Origin: Burhinus oedicnemus
Lineage: Eukaryota; Chordata; Aves; Charadriiformes; Burhinidae
Direction of reading: 5' to 3'
Length of the DNA stretch: 64,000 bases
NCBI GenBank assembly: GCA_008921705.1
Contig: VFFE01006098.1
Coordinates: 311,406-375,405 of the forward strand
A program made the position numbers and the translations under genes. How positions within the stretch are numbered: the stretch's first letter is position 1; each line of letters starts with the position of its first letter. Under the pieces are notes generated by a model, which had not been told where the DNA came from, did no database searches, and worked only from the letters and a program-made list of their open reading frames with translations. This document shows positions 22,801 to 35,700 of the stretch, in pieces.

Positions 22801-25800
22801 AGCTCTCGTTCCATGCAGCTGTTTCTTTCCACCGCTTCCATATTTACACAGTTGCTTTCCAAGAGAAGGTATGGAAAAAAAATCTTTTTTAAAGCTACTG
22901 ACATGAAGACAGGTCTTTCTAACTTATTTCAGGATGGTTTAGGCTGAGTAAACCCAGCAGATAGATCTTGACTTCACTCTACGCCCGGGGCTTTTCCGGC
23001 AGGTGATGGACTGCAGCCCAGCAAGCAGGCGCTGCCTTTTATTCCTCCCTGAGTGCTGCCAAGGGGGAGGTAGTGCAAGGGGGGAAATATGTTTCCTTTG
23101 TGATTGTATAGCTTTTGTGGGTATTTGCTGCCTCCTTGTGACGGTACAAAGATGTATGGTGCTGTTCCTCTGAAATACAGGGTACTGTGGTGAGAGTTTT
23201 TATTAGCCTTTAATTGTTAATTCCTCTCTGTGTTTTTCTTCAGAAAGTCTTGGCTGTGGTGCCAGAAGTGAGGCAGGAAAGAGAAACCTGTGAAAGACTC
23301 TGGCACGTGCAATCTTATGCAATGTTACATTTCAGAAAGGGGATTTAATAGAAAGATAAAGGTGATCCTCTTAGTTCTCCACTCTAGCTTTCTTCTCCAA
23401 GGGAGTAAATGAATATGTAGGGAGATGCTGTGTTCAAATCAACCAAAAATAAGAAGTCCGTACCTGATGTTTACAACTTGCTGAGATCGCATTTTTCCTA
23501 AAAAGGAGCCATCTTCATAGGAGTTCATCATGTTTTGATGTCTATCTTCAGTTCGGTGTGTATGTTCCTGGTGCTGTCTGATTGATGCTTGTGAATGGAG
23601 CACATATGTCTTGTAAGGGTCACCTACAGAAAGGTGGAGATCTCATTCACTTTGCTGGTTGTGCACAGAACAAAGCAGCTTCATCTGTATGCTTGGCCTC
23701 TCGAGGAACTCCTCCTCAAGGTAAATCTGTCTGAAATGGGTCTTTGTAACACAGAGGTGCTGAAGATTGATGAAACATCTGGCCTTTTTCCTCTGCCCTT
23801 TGGACTTCCATCTCCTTTCTCCAGATAAAGGGGTATCGAGGCAGTAGACTCAGATAAGCCATGGCAGGAGCTGTTGCCCATAAGCTGCATCTAAAATGCT
23901 TTATCCAGAGATGAAACTTCTCACTGGAGTCATGACGTGAATGCGATTGTCCGGCAGCGGTTTGCACTTTGGCAGCCTGTCCTGAGGACTCCTGCAGATG
24001 TTTTGAATATTGTTGTTTTCATGGTCAAATTAAGAGTGGAGCCAGAAACACTTCCACCTGCTGCCTTGAAGATTTTGTTTTGTTTCCACCCTCCATTTGT
24101 ATGTTGATGTTAAAATGTGACTGAAAACAAAGCGGGCCAAAGATTTAGCTCATGGTCTTAGCTGTGCTGGTTTTGCATGGGTATATTTTGGATTTTTGCT
24201 CTTCGGGGACCACTGTCCTCTTTGGGCCTCAGAGATAAAGCAAATGTTACATCTTAGAACAACTTTAGGTCTCTTTGAGGAAAAGGGAGCTTAAAAGAAG
24301 AAAAAAGCTTACTCAAGCCATTGACTAAGTGTGGTGGCATTTGTGTCGTGGGGAGCTAACAGGAGTCCCAAGACAAATGTGGGCACTCAAAAATTTTGCC
24401 AGTCCATCATTCACTTGTGCCTGTTCAGGTGTGGTAAAAGTGAAAATCCATCTAGTCCAAACGTGACCTTGTTCAGGAGAGAAATAATGTTTCCGGGCGG
24501 TACGGATAGTCTGCTTTTACGCTTAATACAGTGACAGGGAGCTTCAGGAAAGAAAGGGAAAGCTGAAGGTATGAAATCCTCAGTCATCAATAATGCAAGT
24601 TAGCTTCTTTACCAAAATAGCAATTAAAGATATAATGTATATGCTTTACTAGTTAATGGGGGCACATTGTTTTTTACTGCAAAAGTCAGTAATAATCCAG
24701 TACGTCTCAAAAAGGAAAATAAAGCAGCCATTAAAAGTGCTTGTCTAAACTGTTTGTGCTTGCAGAAAAATGGGCAGGCCTTTACAGTGAAATAATGTCA
24801 GATTTTAATATTTAGAGAAAATATAGGCGAAGTGATTTGGAATACATACCTCTTAAAGTGAAAAAAGCCAAACAAATTTCTCCGTGATCCTGCTTAAATT
24901 TCTACAGAAATTGGCACTGTAGGAGTCTTTAAAAGCTGTGCAGACATTTTAATGCTGAAATCACATAAGTGCCAATTTTTTAATATCATATACTGTATGA
25001 TAGTAAAACATACTTCTGTGCGTATCTAAGCCTGAAAAAATATAATCACATTGCCTGCTGGCTGCTCCTTGAGTGTTTGCTGCCCGATCACATGCAGTTT
25101 TCATAATATGTAGGCTATGGATAGTGATACGTAATCAGGAACAGGCCCTCCTCCTTCTGCATCTCAGGGAATGGTTACTGCTCTATATCCTTTTTTTTAA
25201 TGATAAATATTTCCATGCCTTTGCGTTACTCTTTGCTAAAGAATTTGCCGTTGTAAAGTAGGACTCCCAGTTGCCGAAGTAGTGCTTGAAGGACAAAATC
25301 TGCGGTCCCTCGCAGCTCATATAAAGCAAACAGCATGGCATTTATGAAGAGAGGGGACAATAGGGAACTGGTGGGATGAGATGTCATCCATCATCATAAG
25401 CTATGTTTTTTCCGTCAGCAGTGTAACAGTGGCTTCACGTCCAAGTAGAAGTCATCATCATCGGGGTCATGTACATTTGTATGAGTAGCGTGGGAGAGCA
25501 CAGTGCAAACCGCAGCATTGTCTGGAAATGGGAGTTTTGGGGATCTGCAAAAAGGATTGATTTTTGGAAGCAGAACTGAGTTTGTTTTCGAAGGCAGGAA
25601 GTATCGAGCAGTCGTGGTCTTTCTCCCACCACAGTCTTTCCTGTGTGGCTGTGGGTCTCCCTTGGGAGCCCCAGAACAGCAGTAACTGAGCCGTGCCCAG
25701 AGGCAGGGAGATGGGCACGCCAGGTCCCCCTTCGGCAGAAATCCCCATTCAGACACACAGAGCACAGCAGTTGGCGTTAATAGCGCACTTTAGGAAATAA

Positions 25801-26655
25801 GTCATCCATTGTGGTTCATCTTCCTTTAAGCACCCTTTAAATATATGCTAGAGCATGGGGAAGGAGGTTTGAAGGCATTTTCTCTTATCCATCAGTGCGG
25901 TACTTGAGAGGCCTTCACTGGGCTTCAGATATAAAAAAAGAAAAAATTTAATGTTAGAAAGCTTGTGTGCCTTGAAGTTGCTCATTAAGTATTCAGTGTG
26001 ATAAGACGGTAACTGTCAATAAAGTTGGCTTTTATTCTTATTGTTATTATTATAACTGCTTTTTGTTATATCTGCTTCTTTGCATTTTCCCTAAAGTTGA
26101 TAAATCTATTCATCCTTGTCTCCTCTTTAGATTTAAGAAAAGCAATACAGATTTGGGGAAATCAAGAAATGCCTATAGTTCTGCAATAGCCAGTTAAAAA
26201 GAATCCAACTACTGTACACTTTATCTTATTTTTGTGATTTGGAAAGAAAAAATAATCAATTTTCTCTGCTTCTTTCAAGGCTTTTCTTTTTTGGGTTATC
26301 CTCTCACTTTAAATATCTCCAAAGATAGTCAATACTGGCTTTTCCAATTCAATTAAATCTTTCTGCCTTACCATTCTGATTTCCTGGTGAAAATTGGTGG
26401 ATGTTGTCTAAGGAGGTCAAATAGATAACTTTGGAACAATAGTTTTATCTGAAAATAGATGTACATCAGTCCTCACCAGGTGTCGTGAGCACTGAACTGT
26501 GCAAAGCACTTTGCTCTGCTCTATTATCTTTCATCAAAGTACCTCTAAGTATTATAAGAAATTCTAGTCTAGTTTTTTTGGTTTGCTAGAGTTTTTCAGC
26601 TGCCATTATGTTACGAACAAGGACAATAAGATTTTTTTTTTTTTTTCCTTTACAG

Positions 26656-26734
26656 TTGTTTCCTGTCTTTGCTCCTGGTGGCAGCTGTGGTTTGGAAGAT
26701 TAAACAAAGTTGCTGGGCATCGCGACGAAGAGAG
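26656..26734 (+). CDS. ATRN: Attractin, exon with second half of the transmembrane helix and basic stop-transfer segment
   Basis: The 79-nt exon completes the split serine codon and reads CFLSLLLVAAVVW, then KIKQSCWASRRRE. The hydrophobic helix (about residues 12-34 of the window peptide) ends at Trp, and the Lys/Arg-rich segment gives the type I orientation with the tail in the cytoplasm. The acceptor 'cctttacag' has a long pyrimidine tract, while the donor 'GAG|gttgaa' is weak: T at +3, A at +5. The reading frame ends exactly on a codon (phase 0) and joins the QLLREMQQMA exon. The sequence agrees with vertebrate attractin. Confidence 0.96.
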
Positions 26735-29700
26735 GTTGAAATGACAAAATTGAATGCTATCTCTTAAATGACTTTCTTATAGTTGTTCTCTCTTGTATTT
26801 ATTCACGTATGCATAGCATTAACCTTCAGTTAAGGATAAGCTCCACTAATCTAGAAATGCTTCTGTTTGGAGATTTATAATAGCGTACTTTCAACTACAG
26901 TTTCAGTGACAAATGATGCTATTTAAGTATACTGATGCTGCAGTTTCTGTGAAGCACAAAAAAATAGGGGTGAATGTCCTACATTCCCAGAACTCGGGTT
27001 CTAGACAGGATAAATACAAAACCACCGCAAATTCAGAGATTCTTTACATCTGTTTTGAAAGAGGAAGTTTCTGCGCTGAAGCTCTGAACCACTTTAGCTC
27101 TCGCTTTAATCTGTTTAAAAAAAGGCTAATCCCCATTTTCAAATTGAAAGTTTATCTAAAAGTCTTGGGGTGATTGTGGTCTGTTTTGTTGTTTGGTTTT
27201 TTTTTTTCCCCTGGAACATAGTAACATAAGAGAAAGGTGGGAGAAGCCACCCATGATTTGGAAAGCTGTAGTGTACAACTTAAAAAGGCAACTTTTAGTA
27301 CTAGAGCTTTCTTCTCTTCACCTAGCCACGGACCATACCAGCTTCCCAGCTTTTACTTGTTTGCAGCGTATAAAAAAATTGTGCTGTAAATTCCCCAAAA
27401 TACGGTTCCTCCTTGTTTTTCCCTGATGCATTTGGTGACTATTTTTTTCACCACCCTTTTTTCCTGCTTTTCAGTTGAAGCTAATTTCATGTTACACCCT
27501 AAGCACGCAGGGTGACCGAGATAGGATGGCCAACAAGTTCTCACTCAGTAGCATAAACCATGCGTCCTTCTTTCTAATTTTTGAGCATAAATGCTGAAAT
27601 GTGTAGTACAGCTGTGTAGAGAAGCAAGTCCTGTGTGCTGCAAGGCAGCACATTCCTGGGAATTTCTTGCTGTGGTAAGCACTAAAACCATGGGAGGCAG
27701 CGCCCTGTGTAATGTACAAATATAGCAGAGGTTAGGCTGGGCTGGGCTGGGGTTATTTGTAGGAGCTTTGTCTTGTGCAATCTGTTTACTTGTAGGGAAA
27801 ATGAGAGAAGCCAGACTTTATTCAAGTGGGTTCATGGGGGCTTTCTATATGTAGTCTATACATATAGATGTTGTCTGTACCTTGTCACCCAAGACCTGAT
27901 ATCCTTTCCTAAGGAGTGAAGTGTGTTTCTCTCCTGCTTTTGGATTTTAGGGTGAAATCTGCCCATTCCCGTAGATTTTCCTCCCAGCTGTCCTGCTGGG
28001 ATGAAGCTCTTGGCAGCTGGAGGCACCCAGCCGTGTAACTGTTCTATTCAGGGGTGTTTTATTCATACATTGTAGTTGATCAGGAGTGTTCTGGGGATTA
28101 ATTTTTACAGTGCTGAGAATCTGTGCAAGTGCCTATTTTTTGCATGTCTTCAAAGAAATCTGTATCTGGTTGTACTTTGCAGTGCAGTAGTGGGAATAGT
28201 AGAAATTTATTCAATCTGAGGATCTCCTTTCTTATAATAAAGCAGGATGATGTCTGATAACTCCTTTCCTCTTCTTTCTGCTTCAGATGTTTTTGCACTT
28301 ACTAGTGAACTTAAATGCATAATATAATCAGTTGTTTTCAAACAGATAACCCTTAATCTTTGAAATAATTTTAAGTCTGAGCTTTTCTGTATTCACTGAA
28401 GAGAGATAAATTTTGACTAGGGTGGCTGGTTTTTTCCTTCTCACTTTCTTGGCAAGAAAGTAAGCTGGAGTCAGCATAACATTCCCTGTTGCCTCCTGAG
28501 GTTAAATGTTATCTAGGAATGTATAAGGAATATAGACTGAGAAGTAAATACTGTGCTTTGGACCTCAGTTAAAATATTTTAGCAGTGGCCTAAATGAAAA
28601 ATGTCTCTATAAATTAAGTTACTTTCAGGCTGATGCACGTTTTAAGGAAAAAAGCTGGAGTACTAGCAACATATTGGTGTGTTTTAGTCTTAAATTCAGT
28701 TTACATAGGTGGCTATTTGATGGGCAGTTCATCAGTGTATTCTTTTCCTGGCAGATCCCTGTCTTTTGCTGTTATTTGTCTTGCTCCTTCTTTATATCTA
28801 GTGACTCTATCTTGTAGTTCATAGATCTCTGCTATTCCATTCCTCTTTTGTTAGAAATACTTGTAAAACTTGAGGAAACTGTTTTAAATCTGTGCCATGC
28901 CATTATTAAATATACTAATAAAGGCTGTCTCCAGAAACAAAAATCTGCCCAAAAATTCCTTGACTTTTTGGTATTATTGAAGATGATCTTATAGCCTGCC
29001 GGGATTTTTTTATATGGACTCTCAATAAATCCTAGCAAAGCTCTCTTTAAATGTTAGTAGTTAAAAGAATTATTAATAGTAATTTGCTACACTGGAAGTT
29101 TTAAGTGTACACAAGTTTACCCCTCTGTTCTGAAGATGTTTCTGAAGCATGTGATTTTTAGATTTGCCCTTCTTTCTTCCTTTGGAGGTGGCTGTTCTCT
29201 TTGGTTTTCTCCGTTACCCTTTACAGGAGTCTTGAGTCACAGAGTTTGCAGGCTGGACTGGGAAAAACAGATTTTGGTTTATCACTTTTTTTTCCTCTAT
29301 AAACCGCTGATGCAGTTGAGGGAGACCACCTCCTCTACCTCCTCCCACCATACTGCAATTTAGATGCTGGTTGAGAGGAAAGGTGATTAAGCATCAGTTG
29401 CAGGACACCCAATTCAGACAGCATATTGTAAGGTTTAAGTTAATATATGCTGCAGCCCTGGAGGAAGATTTTTCTCTGGTTTGGGCTATATTTGTAGAAG
29501 TAGTCAAGTTACAGTTGCCCGTCTCTCGTGGGTTGTGCTGTAGTAATTCTGTGCTTGTTCTCTAATCTTAACGCAAAAGTACATAAAATATAATATAATC
29601 TGCAGGTAATTCCCAGGTATCAATCACTTCTGCTTCCAGTACAAGCATTGCAAGTGCCTAACTTCTTATCGCAGTGCAGAGTGAAAAGTAGATAGTTGAA

Positions 29701-32700
29701 GCTTAATCTGAGATATGTATAGGACAGAAAAGGGAGTGTGTTGAAAGGTCTAGTAGTCAAACTTATTGAGAGACAATATTGCTTGGAAAATGTGCTGGGA
29801 GAAGTTGTGCAGCTGTGCTTGGTGTATCAGGTTAATGGAACAGAGCAGCATCATTTGGTAAACTAAATTTGCATTACTCCATACTGAGAAAGCAGTGTAC
29901 CACAAATCCAGAATCTACATCAGGATCTTGTAAAATATATAAGATTCTCCTGACTTTTTTTTTTCCTTTCTGCAGCTAATCCTCTTTGACCAGCTGCTTG
30001 CACATGTCAGTGCTGGTGTTCCTCAGCCTTCTGACTAAAGGGTCTTTTGGGTGTGCAAGTATGGCGTATCAAATGTGTAGTTGTAGGAAAATGAGTTTGG
30101 AGCACTGAGCAAAAGTTCAGGCCTTGCAGAGTATAAAACTTGACCTGAAGTAAAAATGGGAACAATTTGTGTCATATCAGGCAGGGAGGAGATGGGATTG
30201 TAAATCGTGTGTTTATTCCCTCTCCAGTGAGCACCAAGTTTAAGTATCTTCAGACATCTTAAAGAGGGGAAAATGGAAATAAAAAGACAGCTTTTATAGG
30301 AGGCTTAAGATGAGGTGAATGACATTAGGAAATAGGGATAGGAAACCTTTCTGTCTTGTCTCTAGAAAATGACACATTAAATGTATCAAGGTGGTCATAG
30401 AGAATAATGCACAAAATATGAGAGTGGCATTAGAAATTTAATATGCCCATCTGCTGTCATGAATTTTCTGTCCTATTGTTTTATTTTAGCATCCAAATTC
30501 TATTCTCTTAACCCTCAGCCTGTTTCTTCTCCTTCACTTTGAGCAAGAAATAGCTCCTTTTAACACTTCCAGCAAGTGGAGCGTGGTTAGTGATTTGGCC
30601 GACCCAGTGTAACTGTCTGTATGAGGGTCAGCTGGATCACTCTCGGTGCCCCGCTGGGATGTCTTGGGAGCATCAGCACCAAGCACGTACACAGATAACT
30701 AAATTTGTGTGTCTAGAGCTCAGTTGCACCCTTAAGATACATAAAATTGTCTACATTTCACTTCCGTTCTTGCCAAGACTATCCAGGACTGAACTCTGTG
30801 TGCACTGCCCGACTTATTCAGGATGGGTTTTGTGTATTGATTTACTGCAGGGATTATCCTTCTCCTTCCTGACCTCATTGCTGAAACCTTTTTCCCTCCC
30901 AAGTGTATTCAAAACGTAGCAGCGCTTCTTTTTTCACTGGCATCCTCCACTGTAACATCTGAGAGCATTGAATACCATTTAGGCAGGTGGATTTCTGTAT
31001 TCATTTTTACAGCAAAGACTTTCCAAGGGATGTGTTACGTATTATTTATTGCCCTGCCTTCGTTTTCTTCCTCTTCCTGCTCTCACCTGTTAGTATTTCA
31101 TTCATCTCGTGTATCTTCTCTCTTAGACTGTGATTTAGGGTATCCTTTGTCAAAGGGATTCAGGATTGACATATTTTCAAACTGTAACTGTAAATCAGAA
31201 TCTTCATCTCTGTGTGGAGTTTCCGGTGGTGTCTTGGAAGGATCTGGTATCGGCCTTATGCAAGAACAGTAAAAGGCCAGGCTACAAATGTCCTTAAATT
31301 TGGGCAGTCACATGTGCTTTGGAGGACTTGTAAGAAACGAGATGTGCTGGTGCCGAACATTGCTGCTGTATTCTCCAAGCTCCCAGCAGTCGTTTGGCAG
31401 GTGGACCTTCTTGTTCAGTAGCACCGACAGTGCTATTCAGTCTCTGTCAGCTGAGAAGGAAATACTAATTTGTAGTTGGTGTAGTTTTTAGAGGGAACAC
31501 AAATTGGAGGAGTGAAAACTCAAGGCAAGCAGGTAACTCCTACGGACTCCTAGATTACGTGGTCAGCACATTTGGTTGTCTAGTCAGGGTGAAACGTAAG
31601 CCTGTGTATGTATTTTTTAAACAGTTAAGGTGGGCTTACTTCCCAGAATACCTCTTCCCTGGAAAATAGACTGAAATGATGATGGCCGTGGTGAATTAAC
31701 TGTACATAAATTCCCAGTTCCTATGTTTATAAGTAGAGTAATAAAATAAGAACACAGTGTTAGTATTGCGTGTAACCAGTTATTGGAGTACTGTGTCCAC
31801 TCTGATCTCAGCAATGTCTTGGGTGTTGCAGATGGTACAGAACAACACTGCAAGATTAATTTGTTATCTGGAAGATAAGCGAGAGACTAAAGCATCACAA
31901 ATTACTCATTTTATCCAAGGAAGAACATACTGAGATTTGATGATGTGAGTCAGCGTCTGTGAAAAGGAATCATAGAAGATTCATGATGGGATGAGGGTCT
32001 TCTAAACGATCAGCCAAAGGCATAACACCCAGTGTCTGCAACTGGGGGTAGAAAAAGTCAAAAGCTGTTTTGTTTTTCTCCTGTTTTTAATGGCAAGAGT
32101 AGCAATGCCAACAAATTTTTTTATTTTTATTTTTTTTTTTTTTTTTAGAAACATGGCTCTCAGATCTGAATTTGAATGCTTTTGGAAGGTTCTTTTCTAG
32201 GTCAATCTGAGTCACATGCTTGTGGAAATCACATGGTGCAGTTCAGTGGCTCGTACTATGCAGGAGGTCAGATCACATAATTGTATCTTTTTCCACTACC
32301 CCTAAATTTAAAAATCTATGAATGGGAAACACCTCATAGTGCCTGTAGGCTTTTTCCAAAATACAAATGCTGTGTGCTCTCTGCCGTGATCTATGTGGCT
32401 TTGGTCACCAACTGAAGGAAATTATAGCAGAAATAAGAGATGCCCTGAAGAGGAAAAACATCCCAAAATATTAATGTTGACAAGAGATTCCAGCTCGGGG
32501 GAAATTGATGGTCCATTTTTGTTTGAACATGCTACTGTCACTTCTGTGCCTAATTGAGCTCATCTCTGGTTGAACTTGCAGATGGCCAGTTACAGCTGAC
32601 CATTTGTAGCTTTAATATGTCCATGTAGGACACCATCGTATCAGGTTGGCAGTCACATAGACAGTGTTGGCATCCAACTGAGCTCTTCTCACATAGTCTT

Positions 32701-35700
32701 TCGCGATGTTGCCACTAGAGAATTAAGTTCATTTTAGTATGTCCCAAAAAAGAACTGTTGGCCAGTATTTGCAATGATGAAGCTAGACCAACTCTAGGAG
32801 ACTTCAGCCTCATTTAAAAAAAAAAACCCACAACTGCAGGTATATTAAAGCTGTTGTCATTTCGCACTCCTAGGTCTCTCTCTGATGATAGGAATCAATG
32901 GTACAGGTATCTAATTTAGCTATTTGGAAAAATCAGGGAGAGAAGCAATGTTGTGTAATTATGCTAGAAGAGCTCTAGTCAATCAAAGGTGTGCTGTGCT
33001 ATTGTGTAATTATCTGGTATGGGTATATTTTTTAGTCTGCATGAACTATATACTTCTGGTCTTTTAAAAAGAAACGATATCTTATTCTTATTATTAAAGG
33101 TCAGGTTTTCTGTGCCCTCCTACAGGGCATGATTATGATGAATAACTTATCTTAATCAGCCCTGAATTAAATATCTTCTGTCATTTCAGCATGAGGCAAC
33201 TTTCCAGCAGCTTTGCTTTCTGGTTTGTTATAGTTTTGAAGTGTGGAAATGCCTGTTGAGAAGCATTTGAACCTTAATTCTCTCCTCCTCTCCCTTTCAA
33301 CATAGCCTGCAAAGTCAGTTACAAAACTAATTAGCTAACATTAATATGTGCACTGCTCTAGGGGCTTAAAAACTTAATTTTCACTGATGATGGAAGTGTC
33401 AGAGAACGTTGTTTGTTTGTTGACTTACATGGTAGTTAATGTAATTGTAGCTAAATGCTTTAAATCACTTATTTCTGAGACAATGTGGCTCATCTTCGTG
33501 GAATATTTGTATCTTATATGTTTGTTTCTTTGCTGATGCCCCTTTTTATTTTGGAGTGGGTAATTCCATTCTGCCCTTTCCCCCAAGGTCACCAAGTAAC
33601 TATAACATAAAGCAAAGGTTCCCACACCAGGATATATATGTTATTTCAAAGTAATGCACAGTGATGCCTGAGCACCTGCCATTACTGGCCATGTAGACAT
33701 GCAGCTCCTTCTAGCTGCTGTTGCCACCACCACTGGGAAGGATATCTTCTCCAAAGGCCTTTGGGAACCCCAGGATGGTGGTGTCGCTTTCCCACACTGG
33801 CTGTCAGCAGCCCGTGAGCTGCAGTTTTGGCAGATGTCATTACAGGAGAGCTCTGGGACAAGTCTAAGTTAGTCATGCACCGGTGCCTGGAAATAGGTAG
33901 TTGATAGTTTATGTGTATATGCAAATATGTATTTGTGCACAAATGGGATGAGCCACCTTCTGAATTCAAATGAAACTCTTACAGCAATTGGGGATGTGCA
34001 GGAATAAGCTCAAAATACCTGTCTACCAGTGCAACCGTGCTACCCAGTATGTTTTGGAAGGGACAGGAGTGCTCTTCATCCTCTGACCTCAACAAAATCA
34101 CTGTGACTTCGGTTAGCAAGTGGCCAAGTCGGAGCTAATAAGACTTTCTGGGAGAATTTTGTTACGGTTTGCTCAGCGTATGCAGCAAGACCTTTAGATA
34201 TTTCATTAGATTGTGTGTTTTATACATTGTGCAGAGCCTTGAAGGGAACACAGAAGAGGACTGACACACTTGAGTAACTTTGCAGAACTGATACTACTTA
34301 AAAGACTGGTCAGGAAGAAGACGACAACTTTGTCCTGTTTCCTTATCACCCTCTGTTTAGCCTCAGTCGGAAGGGGAAGACCAGGGTTTCTGAATCCACA
34401 TTGGAGAACAGCATCTTTACAGTCTGCGTGGTAGAGCTGCACACTTCAGATTTATACAGGAAAATCCCAAATATTCTGTTCTGTCCTAAAATCTTTTTTT
34501 TTTTTCTTCCAGAATGTCTTAAACAAGAAGAGTACAAATCACTTTTTCCTTATCTTTATTTTTTTTCTCTTTCTATGACACTGGAGCTGTTGCTTTCTTT
34601 AGGCTCACTGTTGTTTGTGAGGTCTCTGGGTTTTGGCCCATTGGACCAGTTCATCTTTGCAGTGCAGACAGGGTAGTGGTTCAAAACACATAGCTGATCT
34701 CAGTGTATCCACTTTTTTAAAGTTGGCTGTGGACAGCGTGGAGAAGACAGCACAGCTGCTGATCTTGCTTGTTCATAGCAAAGTGGAGCTTGATTTTTCC
34801 ACGATAGTACAGAAACATGGTAATAGAGACCCAGTTCAGCAGGAGCCTTATCGTACCCTTAGCTTTGGAGCACCATCCCAAATTCATCGCACACTCAAAG
34901 GTTGTAATATGAATCCTCAAAGGATGACCTTTAATTGTACTGGTTTGTTCAAAGTAAAGAAACATGTAGCTTGCTCTGTTGAAATATCTTCAGCAAAAGT
35001 TCCTCTAAAACCAAATTGTTATTGTTGATAAAACAAGCTATAGGTCCAGAAGGATCTGAATTTCAGAAATACTTTGAAGGATTAGATTTATAAATTTCCT
35101 GGGGAAAAAAACCAAACTACTGTTGATAAGACTATTGCTCTTTTCTGGCTCCCCTTTTTAAAGTTCACCTCCTTCGACTATAGACTGGTGTAATGGTACC
35201 AGAGGTTCCTGCTGATTCCCTGCCTGAATACATCCTGTCTGCTGGAAATAACTTTGCTCTTTTTCCTGTGGGGTCCTGCTTGCTTCTGTTTTACTTTACC
35301 TTAAAATGAAAGCTCATCCATGCCCATTGTTTGCTTAGCACACCCATGGTTTTTTCCTCAAGTTTCTGCTTCTTTCCTTCTCATCTCTGTTGAAAATCGA
35401 GATGAAATACTCATGTAAAAACTTGAGTTCATTACAAGTTTTAGATAGCTTTTTTTGCTTAGCTTTTTTTAAAGCCATTCTTTATAAGGAGCAAATAAGA
35501 TCCGAAATGTGTGGCTTTCTTCTGGAAAAATTGACATCCTTTCATGGCTGAAAATATCAGAGCCCCATCCCAAAAGGTACCATAGCCCTGTGCTCATAAA
35601 AGACACTCTGCAGGGAGCAGTTGCTGAGATGGATGGTAGCAGGGTGGTTATACAGAGACCGGTGACTGCTTTATTATTGTGAATAAAATGTTCAGGCTTT

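Larger units (their letters stand above)
11379..26655 (+). other. ATRN: ATRN intron splitting the transmembrane helix
   Basis: This 15.3-kb intron runs from 'gtactt' to the acceptor 'ttttttcctttacag', which has a 15-T run just upstream at 26632-26646. It contains the duplicated block with the assembly gap (13772-16073), a sense CR1 (16101-16488), and a long antisense CR1 (16826-19970) carrying a solo LTR. The rest, 11379-13771 and about 19975-26655, holds no gene I can support. Because part of the sequence is duplicated around the gap, the true intron is probably shorter than shown by about 0.5-1 kb. Confidence 0.88.
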
